Assembly: GCF_000376245.1 (NCBI RefSeq)
Contig: NZ_AQXM01000063.1
Coordinates: 1 to 64,000 of the forward strand
From: Acaricomes phytoseiuli DSM 14247
GTDB lineage: Bacteria; Actinomycetota; Actinomycetes; Actinomycetales; Micrococcaceae
Length of the DNA stretch: 64,000 nucleotides
Direction: 5' to 3'
In this document: in pieces, positions 26,668 through 33,757 of the stretch
Position numbering within the stretch: position 1 is the stretch's first letter
Layout of the letters: each line of letters opens with the position of its first letter
Program-made: the position numbers and the translations under genes
The notes under the pieces: model-generated
What the model was told of the DNA's origin: nothing
The model's input: only the letters and a program-made list of their open reading frames with translations
The model's database searches: none

Positions 26668-27542
26668 GCGTCGAGACGTTTACAATGGGCCCGGCGCTCC
26701 TTTTTTGCCCGGCGGATCGCCCGGAACGCTTCATCAAAGCCGCCGAACGTGCTGTTGCCGTGATCCTGGACCTGGAAGACGCTGTTGCCCCGGAGAGTAA
26801 AGATCAGGCCCGGCGGGAACTCGTGCAGAGCGCTTTGGATCCGGAGCGGATCATCGTGCGGATCAACCCGGCTGGTAGTGACGACGCGGTCCTTGATCTG
26901 GAGGCCCTCGCGGAGACGGAGTACCGCACTGTGATGCTGGCCAAGGCCGAATCCGGCGCGCAGATCCGTGAACTGATAGCCGATGCCTCCGAGGCCCTTG
27001 ACGGCTTGCGGGTCATCGCGCTCTGCGAGACCGCCCTGGGCGTGGTGAACGCCGTCGAGATCGCAAAGGAGCCTGAGGTCATCGCCCTGATGTGGGGCGC
27101 GGAGGACCTCATTGCCTCCTTGGGCGGGAGTTCATCACGCGATCACCAGGGGCAGTATCGGTCAGTAGCCAGCCAGGCCCGTGCACAGGTGCTCTTAGCG
27201 GCGGGAGCCTATGGAAAGTCCGCTATCGACGCGGTCTATCTGGATATCCCGGATACCGAAGGGCTCGGCCGGGAAGTGGCCGACGCCGTGGCCTCCGGCT
27301 TTACCGCCACAGCCTGCATTCATCCCAGCCAGGTTGCGGTGATCCGGGCGGGCTATGCTCCGGACGACGCCGAAGTCGCCGAGGCCAGAGCCTTGCTCCA
27401 GGCTGCGGCAGAGGCTGATTCAGGAGTCTTCCAGTACCAGGCAAGATGGTCGACGGCCCGGTGCTCCGGCATGCTGAGCGGGTTCTGCAGCGGGTCGGAA
27501 CTAGATAAGCATTTGAATTTCAAGACGGTGAACATGCTGTAA
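26664..27542 (+). CDS. CitE-like beta-hydroxyacyl-CoA lyase, C-terminus altered by a frameshift
   Basis: Member of the HpcH/HpaI aldolase/citrate lyase beta family (TIM barrel, Mg2+). It has ALLFCPADRPERFIKAAERA, VILDLEDAVAPESKDQAR, IIVRINPAG, VMLAKAESGAQ and MWGAEDLIASLGGSSSRD. The mycobacterial counterpart Rv2498c cleaves branched beta-hydroxyacyl-CoAs and sits in the same leucine locus, so HMG-CoA-type cleavage is likely. After FQYQ near residue 260 the frame changes: one missing G at 27440-27441 turns the expected tail GKMVDGPVLRHAERVLQRV (ending at 27508) into about 34 unrelated residues ending at 27542. The barrel core is intact, but the lost helix may matter. ATG 26664 has a good SD; the preceding 15 codons overlap maoC. 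Confidence 0.9.
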   Translation: MSVETFTMGPALLFCPADRPERFIKAAERAVAVILDLEDAVAPESKDQARRELVQSALDPERIIVRINPAGSDDAVLDLEALAETEYRTVMLAKAESGAQIRELIADASEALDGLRVIALCETALGVVNAVEIAKEPEVIALMWGAEDLIASLGGSSSRDHQGQYRSVASQARAQVLLAAGAYGKSAIDAVYLDIPDTEGLGREVADAVASGFTATACIHPSQVAVIRAGYAPDDAEVAEARALLQAAAEADSGVFQYQARWSTARCSGMLSGFCSGSELDKHLNFKTVNML

Positions 27543-27692
27543 CTGCCACCGAATCGGCCTAGATGCAGGATAGTGACTGGACTCTTGAGCCCTAGCTTTT
27601 CTCTGCACATGGAAAACCTGCCGAACGCGTTCAGGTGATTCAAGCTATGATATCAGTATCTTTCGGCATACCTCTGAAGGGTGTGCTCAGGA

Positions 27693-27989
27693 TTACAAGC
27701 CGGATATTTGGTGCATGATCTTCATATGTTTTCGCAGTGCAAGATCTCCGGCTTTAGTAGCAGCGAGCCAAACTCGTCCCGGGGCGAGCGCACGCCTCCT
27801 TGAACTCTTCGCAAACCCGGCGCGCTCCAGTACCGTAACTGCTTGCGAAAGCGTCGAATCACTGACGCCCAGTACGTCGCGCGCGCTTCCAAACTCTATT
27901 TCGTCAACTGAGCACAGCAAGGAGAGCAGCGAGAACCGAACAGGTGAATGGATGCGCTGATCGAGCTCAAGGCGTGGGTGCGGATTCAT
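27693..27989 (-). CDS. Winged-helix transcriptional regulator
   Basis: A 98-residue single-domain DNA-binding protein of the MarR-like winged-helix group: HSPVRFSLLSLLCSVDEIEF, VLGVSDSTLSQAVTVLERAG (recognition helix), then a wing RRRALAPGRVWLAATKAG. No ligand domain is present. Its start overlaps by four bases the end of the membrane protein gene upstream, so both form a two-gene operon, a common layout in which the regulator controls a membrane partner. The neighbourhood has somewhat lower G+C than the metabolic genes. Confidence 0.85.
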   Translation of the reverse strand: MNPHPRLELDQRIHSPVRFSLLSLLCSVDEIEFGSARDVLGVSDSTLSQAVTVLERAGFAKSSRRRALAPGRVWLAATKAGDLALRKHMKIMHQISGL

Positions 27990-28360
27990 CTCAGCCTATG
28001 GAAGTAAAGAGCCGCTAGAAAGATCAGCGGCGAGACAGTGAGCAGCGCGGCAAAAACCGATACCAGCGCTGACGCTATGAAAGAAGAGGCAAGCGCTCCA
28101 ACCAGCGTCCGCAAGACGATGACGGTGAAAACGGCCACGGAGAGATAAGTTCCTGCGCGTCGAGGGGTAACTGAGGCTCGAAGAGCCCAGATCGTCAACG
28201 CCAGGAGCAGAATAAACGGTGCTCCAACCGCAATGGGCCAGCCTACGAGTTGTAGGTCTAAATGAACGTACCCACTGGCCATGACGATTGCCGCGACCAG
28301 TGTCATCCAAGTAAACCAGCGTTGGCGTTGCTTGAGCGTCTCTTGGTCGATGGTAGTCAT
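27986..28360 (-). CDS. Four-helix membrane protein of unknown function
   Basis: A 124-residue protein with four predicted membrane helices (about 15-35, 42-62, 75-95, 98-118) and short polar ends. I do not recognise the family. It is co-transcribed with, and overlaps by four bases, a winged-helix regulator gene. The start ATG at 28360 lies seven bases from an ACTTTA-N7-TAAAGT inverted repeat, which may be the regulator's own operator. Such pairs often respond to membrane or drug stress, but there is no direct evidence for that here. Confidence 0.7.
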   Translation of the reverse strand: MTTIDQETLKQRQRWFTWMTLVAAIVMASGYVHLDLQLVGWPIAVGAPFILLLALTIWALRASVTPRRAGTYLSVAVFTVIVLRTLVGALASSFIASALVSVFAALLTVSPLIFLAALYFHRLR

Positions 28361-28366
28361 ATTCCA

Positions 28367-28385
28367 ACTTTAGCATTCATAAAGT
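28367..28385. promoter_or_regulatory. Inverted repeat upstream of the small regulator operon
   Basis: ACTTTA and TAAAGT face each other across seven bases in the 103-base divergent gap between the membrane-protein gene and dxr. Its closeness to the minus-strand ATG suggests an autoregulatory operator. A dyad this short and A/T-rich could also arise by chance. Confidence 0.3.
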
Positions 28386-28463
28386 AGGTATTGTAGGGTA
28401 CTCCAAGCGCAGTATGAGTAGGTGCCATCTCGCAATGATGCTTCGCTGAGCCATACTGGAGGT

Positions 28464-29696
28464 ATGTCTTTACCATCCGATGCTGACGTGCGCCGTGTTG
28501 TCATCCTGGGCTCCACCGGTTCAGTGGGCAGCCAGGCGCTTGAAGTCATCGAAGGTGCCGCTGCGCGCGGGGAGGCCCTGCGGCTCGAAGTCGTCGGGCT
28601 CAGCGCCGGTGGCACACAGCTCGAGACTCTGGCCAAGCAGGCGGTGGCCACTCAGGTCCCGGTACTCGGTATTGCCGAGGGCGACCCCGCCGAGTTGCAA
28701 CGGCTGATCCATGACCTCGATCCGCAGTACTCGCCGGAAATCCTGAGCGGCCCCGAAGCCGCTGAGAAGGTCGCCGCGCTCAGCGCAGATGTGGTGCTCA
28801 ATGCCATCACCGGCTCCATCGGGCTGGGCCCGACGCTTGCGGCCTTGCACGCAGGCAGCACGGTGGCCCTGGCCAATAAAGAGTCTTTGATCGTCGGCGG
28901 CCAGCTGGTCAAGGACGCCGCCGCTGAAGGGCAGCTCGTCCCGGTCGACTCAGAGCACTCGGCGATCGCGCAATGCCTGCGAGCCGGCCGGGCGCAGGAC
29001 GTCGACCGTCTGGTTCTGACGGCTTCGGGCGGGCCGTTCCGCGGACTATCCCGAGCCGAACTGGCCGCGAAGACACCCGCTGAGGCCCTGGCGCACCCCA
29101 CCTGGGATATGGGGCTCATGGTGACGACTAACTCGGCGACCATGGTCAACAAGGCTCTTGAGGTGATCGAAGCGCACCTGCTCTTCGACGTCCCGCTGGA
29201 TCGTATCGACGTCGTGGTGCACCCCCAATCGGTGGTGCACTCCATGGTCCAGTTCGCGGACGGATCGACGATCGCCCAGGCTTCCCCGCCGGATATGCGC
29301 CTGCCCATCGCGCTCGGCCTGGGGTGGCCGGAACGCATTCCCGGGGCCGCGGCTCCCTGCGACTGGACTCGGGCGGCGCAGTGGACTTTCGAACCCCTCG
29401 ACGACGAAGCTTTCCCGGCGATCAAGATCGCCAAAGACGCAGCCGGCCGAGGCGGGACGTGCCCTGCGGTGTTCAACGCGGCCAATGAAGAAGCGGTCTA
29501 CGCGTTCCACGCCGGGACGATCGGCTTCCTGGATATCGTCGACACCGTGCAGCAAGTACTCAGTGAGCACATAGCCCGGCTTGATATCCCTGAGGAGAGC
29601 AGCTTGACCTTGCCGGCGGTGCTGGCAGCCGAGGTCTGGGCCCGGGGACGCACCCGGGACCGCTTGGCAGCTTTGGAGACGGAGAAGAACTCATGA
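28464..29696 (+). CDS. dxr: 1-deoxy-D-xylulose 5-phosphate reductoisomerase
   Basis: Second enzyme of the MEP isoprenoid pathway, making 2-C-methyl-D-erythritol 4-phosphate with NADPH; the target of fosmidomycin. The 410-residue product has the nucleotide-binding RRVVILGSTGSVGSQALEV, LANKESLIVGG, metal/substrate residues in PVDSEHSAIAQCL, TASGGPFRG, MVTTNSATMVNKALEVIEAH and PQSVVHSMVQFADGS. ATG 28464 is chosen, although GGAGG lies only one base before it; a GTG at 28422 would add 14 unconserved residues. Its stop overlaps the M50 protease gene, the usual actinobacterial order. Confidence 0.95.
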   Translation: MSLPSDADVRRVVILGSTGSVGSQALEVIEGAAARGEALRLEVVGLSAGGTQLETLAKQAVATQVPVLGIAEGDPAELQRLIHDLDPQYSPEILSGPEAAEKVAALSADVVLNAITGSIGLGPTLAALHAGSTVALANKESLIVGGQLVKDAAAEGQLVPVDSEHSAIAQCLRAGRAQDVDRLVLTASGGPFRGLSRAELAAKTPAEALAHPTWDMGLMVTTNSATMVNKALEVIEAHLLFDVPLDRIDVVVHPQSVVHSMVQFADGSTIAQASPPDMRLPIALGLGWPERIPGAAAPCDWTRAAQWTFEPLDDEAFPAIKIAKDAAGRGGTCPAVFNAANEEAVYAFHAGTIGFLDIVDTVQQVLSEHIARLDIPEESSLTLPAVLAAEVWARGRTRDRLAALETEKNS

Positions 29697-31096
29697 TGAC
29701 TGTCCTGCTTTTCAGCCTGGGCATATTGTTCATGGTGATCGGCGTAGCAGCGTCGATCGCCCTGCATGAGATCGGCCACCTGGTTCCCGCGAAGCTCTTC
29801 AAAGTACGCGTCACGAAATACATGATCGGCTTCGGCCCCACACTGTGGTCCCGGAAGCGCGGCGAGACCGAATACGGCGTGAAAGCTCTGCCAATGGGCG
29901 GATACGTCTCAATGATCGGCATGTATCCGCCCAATAAAAAGGACGGCAGTCTGCGGCCCTCCAGCACCGGTATGTTCCAGAATCTTGCGGAGAACTCCAA
30001 GGAGAGCCGGGCCGCCCATCGCGCGAGCACCCGCGGCCCGGGGCGGTTCGAGCGCCTTGCCACCGAAGCCCGGAATGTCGCCCATGAGGAAGTGGGCCCC
30101 GAGGACGGGAACCGGGTCTTCTACAAGCTCCCGGTGTGGAAGAAAATCATCATCATGCTCGGCGGCCCGGCGATGAACATCGTCATCGGTATCGTCTTGC
30201 TGGGCGTCGTCCTCGTCGGCTTCGGAGCTCCGCAGGCGAGCACGACCCTCTCCGTGGTCAATGCGTGCCAGGTGCCCTACGGGCAGAGCGCGCAGGAGGA
30301 TCCGGCTAATTGCACGCCCACCCCGGCCGCGGCGGCAGGGCTCCAGCCGGGGGATACGATCACTTCTTTCAACGGCCAGGAGGTCACCAGCTGGGATCAG
30401 CTCTCCGGTTGGATCAGAGAGTCTGCGGGCAGCAACGTCCCGCTCACCGTTGAGCGTTCGGGACAGAGTCTGGAGCTGAACATCACTCCTGTGCTCACCG
30501 CGATTCCGGTGCTCAATGAGCTGGGTAGGCCGGAGATCGACTCCAGCGGTGCCACGGTGACCAGGGAAGCAGGCTTCGCCGGCATCTCGCCCACGATGCC
30601 CGTCGTCTCGCAGCCGGTGACCGAAGTCCTGCCCGCTGCGGGCCAGCAGATGTCCGTGATGGCCGGGGTGATCCTGAACCTCCCGCAGCGGATGGTGGCG
30701 GTGGCTCAAGCCGCCTTCTCAGATTCCCCGCGCGACCCCAATGGGCCCATATCTGTGGTCGGTGTGGGCAGGGTCGCCGGTGAAGTCACCGCGATGGAGC
30801 AGGCACCCTGGCAGGCCAGATTAGCCACCTTGATCTCGTTGCTGGCTGGTCTGAACTTCGCGCTCGCGGTATTCAACCTCGTACCGCTGCTGCCGCTTGA
30901 CGGCGGCCATGTCGCCGGGGCGCTCTATGAGGGTGCCCGCCGCCGGCTCGCTAAGCTTTTCAAGCGCCCGGACCCGGGGCCCTTCGATATCGCCAAGTTG
31001 TTACCGGTCACTTATGTGGTCGCCGGGCTGCTCCTGGTCATGGGTGCGCTGCTGATCTACGCCGATATCGTCAAACCGGTGAACCTCTTCGGATAA
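29693..31096 (+). CDS. Site-2 (M50) intramembrane zinc protease
   Basis: RseP/Rip1-type protease that cuts membrane-bound anti-sigma factors and similar substrates. The 467-residue product has the zinc motif HEIGH at residues 25-29 in the first helix, a cytosolic basic stretch, one PDZ domain (about 190-270, with AAGLQPGDTITSFNGQEV), and NLVPLLPLDGGH supplying the third zinc ligand in the last part, followed by a final helix. It overlaps dxr by four bases and lies upstream of ispG, as Rip1 does in mycobacteria. Loop 80-130, rich in Arg and Ser, is longer than in E. coli RseP. Confidence 0.94.
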   Translation: MMTVLLFSLGILFMVIGVAASIALHEIGHLVPAKLFKVRVTKYMIGFGPTLWSRKRGETEYGVKALPMGGYVSMIGMYPPNKKDGSLRPSSTGMFQNLAENSKESRAAHRASTRGPGRFERLATEARNVAHEEVGPEDGNRVFYKLPVWKKIIIMLGGPAMNIVIGIVLLGVVLVGFGAPQASTTLSVVNACQVPYGQSAQEDPANCTPTPAAAAGLQPGDTITSFNGQEVTSWDQLSGWIRESAGSNVPLTVERSGQSLELNITPVLTAIPVLNELGRPEIDSSGATVTREAGFAGISPTMPVVSQPVTEVLPAAGQQMSVMAGVILNLPQRMVAVAQAAFSDSPRDPNGPISVVGVGRVAGEVTAMEQAPWQARLATLISLLAGLNFALAVFNLVPLLPLDGGHVAGALYEGARRRLAKLFKRPDPGPFDIAKLLPVTYVVAGLLLVMGALLIYADIVKPVNLFG

Positions 31097-31134
31097 CGAC
31101 CAACCTGCTGTCATCAACTGAATATGATTGACTC

Positions 31135-31623
31135 ATGTTCGTTATGGTCACGCTGGCAGGCTCGGTGGTTCCGGACTCTGCCCAGGATGCGGTGTCTTTG
31201 CTTCTCGAGGAGCTGCGCCAGCGGACCGGGCCGGTGGCTTTGGGGATCGCAGCCCTGGACGCCCGGGAAGCTGCTGAACGGATTGCCGAACGGACTCTGG
31301 TCCGGGCCGGTAAAGCCGGCCAACGAATACCACTTGCGGTGGCCGGAGTGCTGCCCACTCAGCAGGCCGCTGCGGCTGAAGCGGTGTTGCACCTGCTGGG
31401 CCATATCGTCATGGGCCGCAGTGAGTCCGAATGGCGAGTTCTGGACCGTCTCACTCCAGGGGTGAGGGGAGAGCAGCGCCGCGTGGCCGACGAGCTGGGT
31501 ATCACGATTCAGGCGGTAAGTGCTGCGGTGCGCCGCTCGCAGTGGCAGGAAGAGCACGCCGGGCGCGCCGCTGCCGCACTGCTGCTGCAGACTGCGGAGG
31601 CCACTATCGCTGAGTGGAGCTGA
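31135..31623 (+). CDS. SatD-like helix-turn-helix protein, divergent short paralogue
   Basis: A 162-residue protein whose C-terminal two-thirds aligns by eye with the SatD-type protein at 32293-32931: LLGHIVMGRSESEWRVLDRL here against LLGQLVLQRTEAEWRVVDAF there, and ADELGITIQAVSAAVRRSQW against AATLGISHQAVSQTLSRTSW. The latter is a helix-turn-helix. The N-terminal third is shorter and lacks the conserved FERTAGDE segment of the other copy. Likely a degenerate or specialised duplicate acting as a DNA-binding protein. ATG 31135 lies 38 bases after the protease gene. Confidence 0.7.
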   Translation: MFVMVTLAGSVVPDSAQDAVSLLLEELRQRTGPVALGIAALDAREAAERIAERTLVRAGKAGQRIPLAVAGVLPTQQAAAAEAVLHLLGHIVMGRSESEWRVLDRLTPGVRGEQRRVADELGITIQAVSAAVRRSQWQEEHAGRAAAALLLQTAEATIAEWS

Positions 31624-31668
31624 CTGGGAAGCGCTAGCGGAATCGGTGTTACCAAGAGATGCTTAGCC

Positions 31669-31949
31669 ATGGAATTGTTGACTGAGATCGACCGAGAGCC
31701 ATTCCAAGAGTTTGGTTATCCGCTGCTGGTCTTGAAGGGACAGGAAAGCTTCAAGTTCTACGCTATTAACTGGCTGCGATCTTCCAGAAGGCTCTCGAAC
31801 CTTGATGCAGCGCGCTCTGAGGCAGAGTTTTTCTTGTGGATCGTGTGGAGGTGAAATACTTCGCCAGGGGGAAGGTTTTGGCGGAGGCCGAAACTACTGT
31901 CACTACGACTCTGATCCCCGATTCCTTCGGGGGAAGAAGTCAATTCTGA
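31669..31949 (+). pseudogene. Small unknown gene with a probable frameshift
   Basis: From ATG 31669 the frame reads MELLTEIDREPFQEFGYPLL and on to AEFFL, then stops at 31854. Just before that stop a second frame takes over (DRVEVKYFARGKVLAEAETT, then TLIPDSFGGRSQF) and stops at 31947-31949. One extra base near 31837 would join both halves into a 93-residue protein. No known family is recognised. G+C is clearly lower than in the flanking genes, suggesting acquired DNA. The joint reading is inference; the first 61 codons could also be a stand-alone small gene. Confidence 0.42.
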
Positions 31950-31950
31950 G

Positions 31951-32235
31951 TTGGTTGTGCAGATAAGATCTCAAGCTGCTCTGCTGCTCAATCGGGGGAG
32001 GGCAGCCGGTGCACCATTGGGGCGATCTGAACTTGAAGCGCTAGATGGGGAAGTTGCGAATCTTCCTCTGGTTTCCGGTGTTGTGCGGGTAGATTCGACT
32101 CCTGTGCCATGTCAAGTAATGCACATAGGTGAAGACATTGTGGCTGGCTTGAGTTTTGAGGGTCGCAGCGTAGTGCTTCGCGGGCCGCGTGAACTGCTTG
32201 ACGAGGAGTATTTGAGCCGTCCTGAACTACCGTAA
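31951..32235 (+). CDS. Hypothetical protein in a low-G+C island
   Basis: A frame of 94 residues from TTG 31951 (a GTG at 31957 is equally possible). The C-terminal half, PVPCQVMHIGEDIVAGLSFE then GRSVVLRGPRELLDEEYL, has the look of a small beta-rich domain. I do not recognise it. It starts immediately after the restored end of the preceding gene, so the two may form a pair. Lower G+C than neighbours and less biased third positions hint at horizontal origin. An upstream GGAAGAAG at 31932-31939 could serve as SD at a rather long distance. Confidence 0.5.
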   Translation: MVVQIRSQAALLLNRGRAAGAPLGRSELEALDGEVANLPLVSGVVRVDSTPVPCQVMHIGEDIVAGLSFEGRSVVLRGPRELLDEEYLSRPELP

Positions 32236-32292
32236 ATAATAATCAACCCAAAAACCTTGCAGAATATGTTTGCAACCTCATAGGCTTGCAAG

Positions 32293-32931
32293 ATGTTCGC
32301 GGTGACGATTGACCAGAAGCGCAGCCGCTCCGGTTCGGATCTCGTGCCGGAGCTACTGGACGCTTTCGCCGACCTTTCAGTTGTCCTGGATTTCGAGCGG
32401 ACTGCGGGGGATGAGCTACAGGGGCTGCTTGAGGATCCCGTTGCGGTAGTGGCGGCTGTTCTCGCCGCTATGCGCCAAGGCGGTTGGTCCATCGGCGTCG
32501 GCATCGGGGAGGTCCGCCTACCGCTTCCGGCGAGCACCAGAGCAGCGGCAGGCCCGGCTTTCATCGCGGCCAGAGCGGCGCTCAACAACGCAAAGCGAAG
32601 CGGCAGTAATGCGACGGTCTCCATCGTTGCGGCAGAGCAGAACAGGCAGCCCTGGGCGGACCAAGCCGAAGGGGTGCTGGGGCTCCTCGGCCAGTTGGTC
32701 CTGCAGCGCACCGAAGCTGAATGGCGAGTTGTCGATGCCTTCGCGGAGAGCCCCCAAGCCACGATGTCGGAGGTTGCTGCCACACTGGGTATCAGCCATC
32801 AGGCAGTGAGCCAGACACTCAGCCGGACCAGCTGGCGGCAGCAGCAGGCTGCGGAGCCCGCAGCGGCCACACTGCTGACCCTGGTGGAGCAAGGCACCCT
32901 GACCGTTGCGGATGAACCCACGCAGAACTGA
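32293..32931 (+). CDS. SatD family helix-turn-helix protein
   Basis: A 212-residue protein similar to SatD-type regulators of actinobacteria and firmicutes. The N-terminus (FAVTIDQKRSRSGSDLVPEL, VVLDFERTAGDELQGLLEDP) holds the conserved segment, followed by a middle region (GWSIGVGIGEVRLPLPAST) and a C-terminal helix-turn-helix (VAATLGISHQAVSQTLSRTS). SatD was first named in a Streptococcus acid-tolerance locus; its molecular role is unclear. It is followed directly, with a strong SD inside its stop, by a small membrane-protein gene, a pair I believe is conserved in Arthrobacter-type genomes. A divergent copy lies at 31135. Confidence 0.78.
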   Translation: MFAVTIDQKRSRSGSDLVPELLDAFADLSVVLDFERTAGDELQGLLEDPVAVVAAVLAAMRQGGWSIGVGIGEVRLPLPASTRAAAGPAFIAARAALNNAKRSGSNATVSIVAAEQNRQPWADQAEGVLGLLGQLVLQRTEAEWRVVDAFAESPQATMSEVAATLGISHQAVSQTLSRTSWRQQQAAEPAAATLLTLVEQGTLTVADEPTQN

Positions 32932-32945
32932 AGGAGGCGAGGGCC

Positions 32946-33320
32946 ATCACCATACTGATCATCGTCCTCACCCTTGCGGTAGCCGCGGGGCTCGGCTGGC
33001 CGATCACCGTGGGTGTGCTCCGCCTGGCCCGGATGACGGAAGAGTCAGGATCCGAACAGGCCGCGCAACCCGCCGGGGTGCTCCGGGGCGGCTTGCTCAT
33101 CGGCACACTGGAGCGTCTCGGCGTGGCGCTGTGCCTGCTCTTCGATCAGTCCTTCGCGATCGCCTTCATCGTCGCGATCAAGGGCTTGGGCCGGTACCCG
33201 GAACTCAAATCGGCGCAGGCTCCCGCTGTGAGTGAGCGTTTCATCATAGGAACCCTTGCTTCAATGCTCTGGGCTGCGGCCGTCGGTATCACCGGACGCT
33301 GGTTGCTGACTCTGCTCTGA
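32946..33320 (+). CDS. Small membrane protein paired with SatD, apparently lacking a normal start codon
   Basis: A frame of about 124 residues with helices at about 1-22, 48-75 and 95-120 and the segment IAFIVAIKGLGRYPELK...SERFIIGTLAS, seen in SatD-linked membrane proteins. AAGGAGG at 32931-32937 lies eight bases before ATC ACC ATA at 32946, exactly where an ATG would be expected, but no ATG, GTG or TTG is present until GTG 33009, which would cut off the first helix. Either ATC is used, or the start codon has mutated, or the sequence has an error. The coordinates given assume ATC; a conservative call starts at 33009. Confidence 0.55.
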   Translation: MTILIIVLTLAVAAGLGWPITVGVLRLARMTEESGSEQAAQPAGVLRGGLLIGTLERLGVALCLLFDQSFAIAFIVAIKGLGRYPELKSAQAPAVSERFIIGTLASMLWAAAVGITGRWLLTLL

Positions 33321-33357
33321 GCCGCGTCTCGCGCTCACCAGGAGTAGGCTGGAACTT

Positions 33358-33654
33358 GTGAGCTTCTACGCTGTCGAATGCAGCTACTCCCCGAGCACTG
33401 CCGAACCCCGTGCCAACCAGCGCCCAGAACACCTCGCGTGGCTACAAGAGCATGAAAAAGCGGGCAACCTGCTGGCCTCCGGTCGTTACGCCACGGACTC
33501 GGGTGCCCTGCTGATTTGGAAAGCTCAGGACGAGTCGGCGCTGCGTGGGCTCCTGGATCAAGATCCCTATGCGCACAGTCAGTTGATTCATGCCCTCCGA
33601 ATCGAGGAATGGCTGCCCACCCTCGGGCCCTTTGACAGCTCAGGTTCCGCCTGA
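33358..33654 (+). CDS. YciI-family protein
   Basis: A 98-residue small ferredoxin-like-fold protein of the YciI/YCII group: FYAVECSYSPSTAEPRANQR, PEHLAWLQEHEKAGNLLASG with the His near residue 24 that forms the family's active-site His-Asp pair, then DPYAHSQLIHALRIEEWLPT. Some family members act as dehydrochlorinase-like domains, but most have no known reaction. GTG 33358 is the only sensible start. It stands alone between the SatD pair and ispG. Confidence 0.85.
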   Translation: MSFYAVECSYSPSTAEPRANQRPEHLAWLQEHEKAGNLLASGRYATDSGALLIWKAQDESALRGLLDQDPYAHSQLIHALRIEEWLPTLGPFDSSGSA

Positions 33655-33757
33655 AGAGGAAGCGCCGCTTAGCAGCGATCTCGCTTGGGCTCAATCACCG
33701 AGACGCCCGAAGGCAACGTAGAATGATTATCAGGTCAGTGACAAGGAGAACGACATC

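Noticed and set aside
32906..33235. 109-codon frame with an ATG start overlapping the SatD partner
   Set aside because: Arg/His/Gly-rich shadow in the wrong frame; the membrane-protein frame has hydrophobic helices and conserved-looking segments.
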